A stretch of DNA of 64,000 nt, from the NCBI GenBank assembly GCA_022316685.1, contig JAKJHU010000136.1, positions 1,657,812 to 1,721,811 of the forward strand, given 5' to 3'. The translations under genes were made by a program, and so were the position numbers. The notes below the pieces were generated by a model. It ran no database searches. It had not been told where the DNA came from and was given only the letters and a program-made list of their open reading frames with translations. Numbering within the stretch: position 1 is the first letter of the stretch; the number at the start of each line of letters is the position of its first letter. The DNA comes from Progne subis subis. Taxonomy: Eukaryota > Chordata > Aves > Passeriformes > Hirundinidae. Of the stretch, positions 58,681-64,000 are shown in pieces.

Positions 58681-60046
58681 GAAAAGTGGGATGAGAAAAG
58701 TGATGCTGCAAGGCGCTCCTCCAGCTGTTTTTGCTGCAGATGTGCCTGAGGAATGGTCATTGCTTGCAGTCTCAGGTGCTATGTGTGTTCAGGTGAAACT
58801 AGGGAGGGTGGGAGCAGCTCTGCTGGGGGCAGAGTGTTTTGGTGCTTTTGAACAAAATCCCTGCCAGCTCTGGGCACAGCTCTTGTAAGTGTATCTGAAC
58901 CTCATCTGTGGCACTGTGGGGGAGGCCAAGAACCCCTTCCCTGGGCGGTGTGCAGAGGAGTAAATCTGCGGCCAGGCCGGCAGGGGCTCAGTGGCCGCTC
59001 AGTGGTATTGACTGGACACAGCTCTGGACACTAGCCATTGAGCGTCTCCAGGTAGGGAAGGTTGGGGCTGCATGCGCTGTGGTGTCACAGACACGGCAAC
59101 GCCGGGGCTGCCCCCAATGTGACGTCACAAAGGGAGGAGAGCTGCGGCTGCCACAACTATGGTGTCCTAGAGAGTGGAACATTGCTGTTGACCCCACTGT
59201 GGTGTCACAGAGAGTGGAACACAGGGCTGCCATACCAGTGATGTCATAGACAGGGGATCTCTGGTGCTACCACTGCTGTGGTGTCATAATGAGCAGAACA
59301 CTGGGGCAGTGACCAGTGGGATGTCACAGAGACGGAAGCACTGGTGATGCCACCACTGTGATGTGATAGAGAGGGGAAGAGTGTGGCTGCAATCCCTGTG
59401 TTGTCATAGATAGGGGAATACAGGGATTCCACCACTGTGATGTCCTAGAGAGGGGAAGAGTGTGGCTGCCATCACTGTGTTGTCATAGAGAGGGGAACAC
59501 AGGGGTTGCCACCACTGTGGTGTCATAGACAGAGGAACACAGGGATTCCACCACTGTGATGTCAAAGTCTGGGCAACGCTGGGGCTGCCACCGCTGTGAT
59601 GTCACAAAGGGAGGAGAGCTGCGGCTGCCACAACTATGGTGTCCTCGAGAGTGGAACATGGCTGTTGACCCCACTGTGGTGTCAGAGAGAGTGGAACACA
59701 GGGCTGCCATACCAGTGATGTCATAGACAGGGGATGTCTGGTGCTACCACTGCTGTGGTGTCATAATGAGCAGAACCCTGGTGCTGCGGCCAGTGGGATG
59801 TCACAAAGACAGAAGCACTGGGGATGCCACCACTGTGATGTCATAGTGAGGGGAAGAGTGTGGCTGCCATCACTGTGTTGTCATAGACAGGCGAACACAG
59901 GGATTCCACCACTGTGATGTCAAAATCAGGGGAACGCTGGTGCTACCACGACTGTGATGTCATAGAGAGGGGAATAGTGTGGCGGGCATAATTGTGTTGT
60001 GGTAGAGAGGGGAACACAGGGATTCCACCACTGTGATGTCGGAAAC

Positions 60047-60121
60047 ACGAAAGAAAAAGAAAGAAAAAGAAAGAAAAAGAAAGAGCGAGAGAGAGAGAGA
60101 GAGAAAAAAGAGAGAGAGAGA
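60047..60121 (+). repeat. GAAA/GA microsatellite in large repeat 1
   Basis: GAAAGAAAAA repeats pass into GAGAGA runs. A shorter counterpart is at 61662-61726 in repeat 2. Confidence 0.85.
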
Positions 60122-61661
60122 AAATCCAGCCCAGGTGTTTCTCAGCATGTGGAGCATGAAACCTGGTGTTTCCTGTCTGATCCAGAGCCCAGATCCAGAA
60201 TTTTCCCAGTGCCTGCGCAGGCCAGGTTCAGCAATTTGGTGGCACCAGATGTGGGCAGTGCCGGCACCAGAACTCCAGATGCAGCAGTTTGCCCTCAGTG
60301 GTAGCAGCCAGATGCGGCAATTCCCTGCTGCTGGGGCACACGGGGGCACTGGCTGAGCAGGAAAGCTGAGCCTGAGGCAGGAGCTTTTCTGGGCTGCTGC
60401 AAGGCACTCCTCCAGCAGTTTTTGCTAAAGATGTGCCTGAGGAATGGTCATTGCTTGCAGTCTCAGGTGCTATGTGTGTTCAGGTGAAACTAGGGAGGGT
60501 GGGAGCAGCTCTGCTGGGGGCAGAGTGTTTTGGTGCTTTTGAACAAAATCCCTGCCAGCTCTGGGCACAGCTCTTGTAACTGTATCTGAGGCTCATCTGT
60601 GGCACTGTGGGGGAGGTCAGGAAGACCTTCCCTGGGCGGTGTGCAGAGGAGTAAATCTGCGGCCAGGCCGGCAGGGGCTCAGTGGCCGCTCAGTGGTATT
60701 GAGTGGACGCAGCTCTGGACACTAGCCATTGAGCGTCTCCAGGCAGGGAAGGTTGGGGCTGCATGCGCTGTGGTGTCACAGACACGGCAACGCCGGGGCT
60801 GCCACCACTGTGATGTCACAAAGGGAGGAGAGCTGCGGCTGCCACAACTATGGTGTCCTCGAGAGTGGAATATTGCTGTTGACCCCACTGTGGTGTCACA
60901 GAGAGTGGAACACAGGGCTGCCATACCAGTGATGTCATAGACAGGGGATGTCTGGTGCTACCACTGCTGTGGTGTCATAATGAGCAGAACACTGGGGCTG
61001 CGACCAGTGGGATGTCACAAAGACGGAAGCACTGGTGATGCCACCACTGTGATGTCATAGAGAGGGGAAGAGTGTGGCTGCCATCACTGTGTTGTCATAG
61101 ACAGGGGAACACAGGGGTTGCCACCACTGTGGTGTCATAGACAGAGGAACACAGGGATTCCACCACTGTGATGTCAAAGTCAGGGCAACGCTGGGGCTGC
61201 CACCGCTGTGCTGTCACAAAGGGAGGAGACCTGCGGCTGCCACCTCTATGGTGTCCTAGAGAGTGGAACATTGCTGTTGACCCCACTGTGGTGTCAGAGA
61301 GAGTGGAACACAGGGCTGCCATACCAGTGATGTCATAGACAGGGGATGTCTGGTGCTACCACTGCTGTGGTTTCATAATGAGCAGAACACTGGTGCTGCG
61401 GCCAGTGGGATGTCACAAAGACAGAAGCACTGGGGATGCCACCACTGTGATGTCATAGTGAGGGGAAGAGTGTGGCTGCCATCACTGTGTTGTCATAGAC
61501 AGGGGAACACAGGGATTCCACCACTGTGATGTCAAAATCAGGGGAACGCTGGTGCTATCACGACTGTGATGTCATAGAGAGGGGAACAGTGTGGCGGGCA
61601 TAACTGTGTTGTGGTAGAGAGGGGAACACAGGGATTCCACCACTGTGATATCGGAAACACG

Positions 61662-61726
61662 AAAGAAAAAGAAAGAAAAAGAAAGAGCGAGAGAGAGAGA
61701 GAGAGAAAGAAGAGAGAGAGAGAAAA
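61662..61726 (+). repeat. GAAA/GA microsatellite in large repeat 2
   Basis: Homologous to 60047-60121, with fewer GAAAGAAAAA units. Confidence 0.85.
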
Positions 61727-64000
61727 TCCAGCCCAGGTGTTTGTCAGCTTGTGGAGCATGAAACCTGGTGTTTCCTGTCTGATCCAGAGCCCAGATCCAG
61801 AATTTTCCCAGTGCCTGCGCAGGCCAGGTTCAGCAATTTGGTGGCACCAGATGTGGGCAGTGCCGGCACCAGAACTCCAGATGCAGCAGTTTGACTTCCG
61901 TGGTAGCAGCCATATGCGGCAATTCCCTGCTGCTGGGGCACACGGATGCACTGGCTGAGCAGGAAAGCTGAGCCTGAGGCAGGAGGTTTTCTGGGCTGCT
62001 GCAAGGCACTCCTCCAGCAGTTTTTGCTGGAGATGTGCCTGAGGAATGGTCATTGCTTGCAGGCTCAGGTGCTATGTGTGTTCAGGTTAAACTAGGGAGG
62101 GTGGGAGCAGCTCTGCTGGGGGCAGAGTGTTTTTGTGCTTTTGAATAAAATGCCTGCCAGCTCTGGGCACAGCTCTTGTAAGTGTATCTGAGCCTCATCT
62201 GTGGCACTGTGGGGGAGGCCAAGAAGCCCTTCCCTGGGCTGTGTGCAGAGGAGTAAATCTGCGGCCAGGCCGGCAGGGGCTCAGTGGCCGCTCAGTGGTA
62301 TTGAGTGGACGCAGCTCTGGACACTAGGCATTGAGCGTCTCCAGGCAGGGAAGGTTGGGGCTGCATGCGCTGTGGTGTCACAGAGACGGGAAGGCTGGGG
62401 CTGCTACCACTGTGACGTCACAAAGGGAGGAGAGCTGCGGCTGCCACAACTATGGTGTCCTAGAGAGTGGAATATTGCTGTTGACCCCACTGTGGTGTCA
62501 CAGAGAGTGGTACACAGGGCTGCCATACCAGTGATGTCATAGACAGGGGATCTCCGGTGCTACCACTGCTGTGGTGTCATAATGAGCAGAACACTGGGGC
62601 TGCAACCAGTGGGATGTCACAGAGACGGAAGCACTGGTGATGCCACCACTGTGATGTCCTAGAGAGGGGAAGAGTGTGGCTGCCATCACTGTGTTGCTAT
62701 AGAGAGGGGAACACAGGGGTTGCCACCACTGTGATGTCTTAGACAGAGGAACACAGGGATTCCACCACTGTGATGTCAAAGTCAGGGCAACGCTGGGGCT
62801 GCCACCGCTGTGATGTCACAAAGGGAGGAGAGCTGCGGCTGCCACAACTATGGTGTCCTCGAGAGTGGAACATTGCTGTTGACCCCACTGTGGTGTCACA
62901 GAGAGTGGAACACAGGGCTGCCATACCAGTGATGTCATAGAAAGCGGATCTCCGGTGCTACCACAGCTGTGGTGTCATAATGAGCAGAACACTGGTGCTG
63001 CGACCAGTGGGATGTCACAGAGACGGAAGCACTGGTGATGCCACCACTGTGATGTCATAGAGAGGGGAAGAGTGTGGCTGCAATCACTGTGTTGTCATAG
63101 ATAGGGGAATACAGGGATTCCACCACTGTGATGTCATAGAGAGGGGAAGAGTGTGGCTGCCATCACTGTGTTGTCATAGACAGGGGAACACAGGGGTTGC
63201 CACCACTGTGTTGTCACAGACATAGGAACACAGGGATTCCACCACTGTGATGTCATAGTCAGGGCAACGCTGGGGCTGCCACCACTGTGCTGTCACAAAG
63301 GGAGGAGAGGTGCAGCTGGACAACTATGGTGTCCTAGAGAGTGAAACATTGCTGCTGACCCCACTGTGGTGTCACAGAGAGTGGAACACAGGGCTGCCAT
63401 ACCAGTGATGTCATAGACAGGGGATCTCCGGTGCTACCACTGCTGTGGTGTCATAATGAGCAGAACACTGGGGCTGCAACCAGTGGGATGTCACAAAGAC
63501 GGAAGCACTGGTGATGCCACCACTGTGATGTCATAGAGAGGGGAAGAGTGTGGCTGCCATCACTGTGTTGTCATAGAGAGGGGAACACAGGGGTTGCCAC
63601 CACTGTGATGTCATAGACAGAGGAACACAGGGATTCCACCACTGTGATGTCAAAGTCAGGGCAACGCTGGGGCTGCCACCGCTGTGGTGTCACAAAGGGA
63701 GGAGAGCTGCGGCTGCCACAACTATGGTGTCCTAGAGAGTGGAACATTGCTGTTGACCCCACTGTGGTGTCAGAGAGAGTGGAACACAGGGCTGCCATAC
63801 CAGTGATGTCATAGACAGGGGATGTCTGGTGCTACCACTGCTGTGGTGTCATAATGAGCAGAACACTGGGGCAGCGACAAGTGGGATGTCACAAAGACAG
63901 AAGCACTGGGGATGCCACCACTGTGATGTCATAGTGAGGGGAAGAGTGTGGCTGCCATCACTGTGTTGTCATAGACAGGGGAACACAGGGATTCCACCAC

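Larger units (their letters stand above)
58690..64000 (+). repeat. Higher-order satellite: ~40-bp units in ~400/477-bp blocks in ~1.6-1.7-kb repeats
   Basis: The basic unit is about 40 bp, of the form GCCACCACTGTGATGTCATAGAGAGGGGAACAC-like. A marker (GGGAGGAGAGCTGCGG) recurs at about 59132, 59609, 60822, 61221, 62424, 62823, 63300 and 63697, so blocks are ~398 bp (ten units) or ~477 bp (twelve units). Larger repeats start at about 58704, 60396 and 62006 (GCTGCAAGGCGCTCC-like), each with a unique leader, the array and a GA-rich microsatellite plus a CCAGCCCAGGTGTTT tail. The third repeat continues past the window end without its tail. Confidence 0.92.

Noticed and set aside
58908..62542. A 113-codon frame repeated at 58908, 60599 and 62201
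   Set aside because: It begins at GTG rather than ATG, overlaps the satellite leader and units, and is shared only because the large repeats are recent copies. No codon-level constraint is visible.
58690..64000. Regular ~40-bp repeats resembling a CRISPR array
   Set aside because: There are no spacers; whole units are related to each other, and the context is vertebrate satellite DNA.

Overview
The window is nuclear DNA of a bird, most likely a songbird (passerine). The signs are a 3' CR1 LINE end, several avian endogenous-retrovirus (ERV) LTR families, retroviral genes of avian type, and exons of vertebrate genes that I recognise as HDDC3 (MESH1), neugrin (NGRN) and, less surely, the adenylate-kinase-like part of HYDIN. 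There are no bacterial genes, operons, CRISPR arrays or recognisable RNA genes. Most of the content is retroviral or tandem-repeat DNA.

Layout. 1-585: two LTR pieces. 586-16354: AT-rich sequence without a recognisable gene, holding a near-perfect 85-bp hairpin (2018-2102), one plus-strand LTR (8230-9022), a 62-A tract and a CR1 end (12893-13282). 16355-28960: a stack of nested retroviruses. The oldest, ERV-A, lies on the minus strand (NC, dUTPase-like, protease, RT, env TM and 3' LTR pieces). Its RT gene is split by a solo LTR (27293-27803, 6-bp target duplication), by an integrase-plus-LTR cassette flanked by a 30-bp duplication (26062-27213), and by a complete plus-strand provirus, ERV-B (18354-25939, 6-bp target duplication). 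ERV-B keeps a 982-codon pol frame and lacks env; its gag is itself split by a minus-strand solo LTR (20417-21077, 5-bp duplication).

28961-39600: a duplication-rich block. Two nearly identical arms of about 1.2-1.3 kb face each other (30150-31346 and 35359-36663). Between them lie a 259-bp tandem array and a unit that recurs directly at 38908-39595; the first copy of that unit is split by a 1565-bp solo LTR. The right arm carries what looks like the 3' half of an unrecognised multi-exon gene encoding a strongly acidic 12-residue repeat (core EEMEVD), with conserved splice sites, duplicated small exons and a poly(A) signal.

39596-48230: no recognisable gene apart from one solo LTR (45721-46108) of the ERV-B family. 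48231-50063: minus-strand exons of HYDIN-like, HDDC3 and NGRN genes packed within 2 kb. 50144-58680: ERV-C, a plus-strand gammaretrovirus-like provirus with gag, protease, an integrase C-terminal remnant and env (split by a 705-bp solo LTR), and with most of pol deleted. 58690-64000: a higher-order satellite of about 40-bp units arranged in about 400- or 477-bp blocks inside repeats of about 1.6-1.7 kb. A diverged inverted copy of its leader sits at 29731-30110, directly joined to the left copy of the acidic-repeat exon.

All three proviruses are defective (stops, frameshifts, deletions, active-site changes). The clearest host genes are single exons or partial exon sets, so the locus looks like a rearranged, repeat-rich region rather than an ordinary gene neighbourhood.
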